From: Ruminobacter amylophilus
GTDB taxonomy: Bacteria; Pseudomonadota; Gammaproteobacteria; Enterobacterales; Succinivibrionaceae
Assembly (NCBI RefSeq): GCF_900115655.1
Contig: NZ_FOXF01000008.1
Location: 1-64,000, forward strand
Direction: 5' to 3'
Length of the DNA: 64,000 nucleotides
Below the pieces are notes generated by a model. The model made no database searches, was not told the origin of the DNA, and saw nothing but the letters and a program-made list of their open reading frames with translations. Shown piece by piece: positions 63,803 to 64,000 of the stretch. How positions within the stretch are numbered: the stretch's first letter is position 1; each line of letters begins with the position of its first letter. The translations under genes and the position numbers were made by a program.

Positions 63803-64000
63803 GAAAGGTTGCTGGAAGTTTGGTATACTTTTTTGAAACAAGAAGTGGATAAAAGATTTTCAGTCCCGAACTTCAGAATCATTAAATAACACAGTGTTTA
63901 TTTTGCCTGCGGCACAGGTGTTGTGTGTTATGGTAATAGGAACCTGTCGTGCATGGCTGGAAAGCTTTTATGCGGACCGTACTAAAAATGACTGACAGGT
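63803..64000. other. window end, no gene recognised
   Basis: About 200 bases after the element-like structure. It holds TATACT near 63822 and an inverted repeat ACCTGTC (63944-63950) / GACAGGT (63994-64000), the latter cut at the window edge. No start of accA is visible. Confidence 0.4.

Noticed and set aside
63596-63841. 81-codon minus-strand frame after dnaE
   Set aside because: Antisense to the tnpB tail and hairpins; no motif.
1-64000. CRISPR arrays, tRNA or rRNA genes
   Set aside because: No spaced direct repeats and no cloverleaf or rRNA-like sequence was seen; the only tandem repeats are the coding ones in damX and slyD.

Overview
The window reads as a stretch of chromosome from an AT-rich gammaproteobacterium. 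Gene order is very close to Escherichia coli over long distances: aroK-aroB-damX-rpe-gph-trpS, xseB-ispA-dxs, and rpsB-tsf-pyrH-frr-uppS-cdsA-dxr-rseP-bamA-skp-lpxD-fabZ-lpxA-lpxB-rnhB-dnaE. It also has a CRP that is nearly identical to the enteric one, a complete Na+-NQR operon, and an eukaryotic-type (fold III) ornithine/lysine decarboxylase. Low GC, lipid A genes and NQR would suit a host-associated Aeromonadales such as a Succinivibrionaceae member, but this placement is inference and no marker gene in the window settles it.

Layout. 1-430: 5' part of an ISL3-type transposase gene on the minus strand, cut by the window edge. 0.5-7.0 kb: shikimate genes, a greatly enlarged DamX, rpe, gph, trpS; dam, which sits between damX and rpe in E. 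coli, is absent. 7.0-11.3 kb: RND efflux adaptor and pump. 11.3-12.9 kb: argD behind a promoter covered by two ARG-box-like operators and a long structured leader. 13-16.5 kb: crp, a divergent PlsC-type acyltransferase with a CRP box between them, and the PLP decarboxylase. 17.2-20.5 kb: minor pilin operon fimT-pilV-pilW-pilX-pilE without pilY1, behind a very AT-rich spacer. 20.8-24.8 kb: rlmJ-yheS and divergent slyD, which has a repeated His/Cys metal tail. 24.9-33.6 kb: thiI, yajL-panE, xseB-ispA-dxs (isoprenoid precursor supply), yajQ, ampG. 33.9-39.8 kb: nqrABCDEF. 40.2-43.6 kb: glnD and map, convergent. 43.6-48.2 kb: translation and UMP kinase genes. 48.5-59.8 kb: envelope genes (phospholipid, MEP pathway, RseP, BAM, Skp, lipid A, fatty acid). 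59.9-63.5 kb: dnaE. 63.6-63.8 kb: relic of a tnpB gene that ends in a structure like the right end/omega-RNA of an IS200/IS605 element.

How the genes work together. The isoprenoid chain is spread over two clusters: dxs and dxr open the MEP pathway, ispA makes farnesyl diphosphate, uppS extends it to undecaprenyl diphosphate, and AmpG recycles peptidoglycan built on that carrier. The bamA-skp-lpxD-fabZ-lpxA-lpxB block makes and assembles the outer membrane. Most coding calls rest on clear family motifs; the RNA structures, operators and the mobile remnants are read by eye and are less certain.
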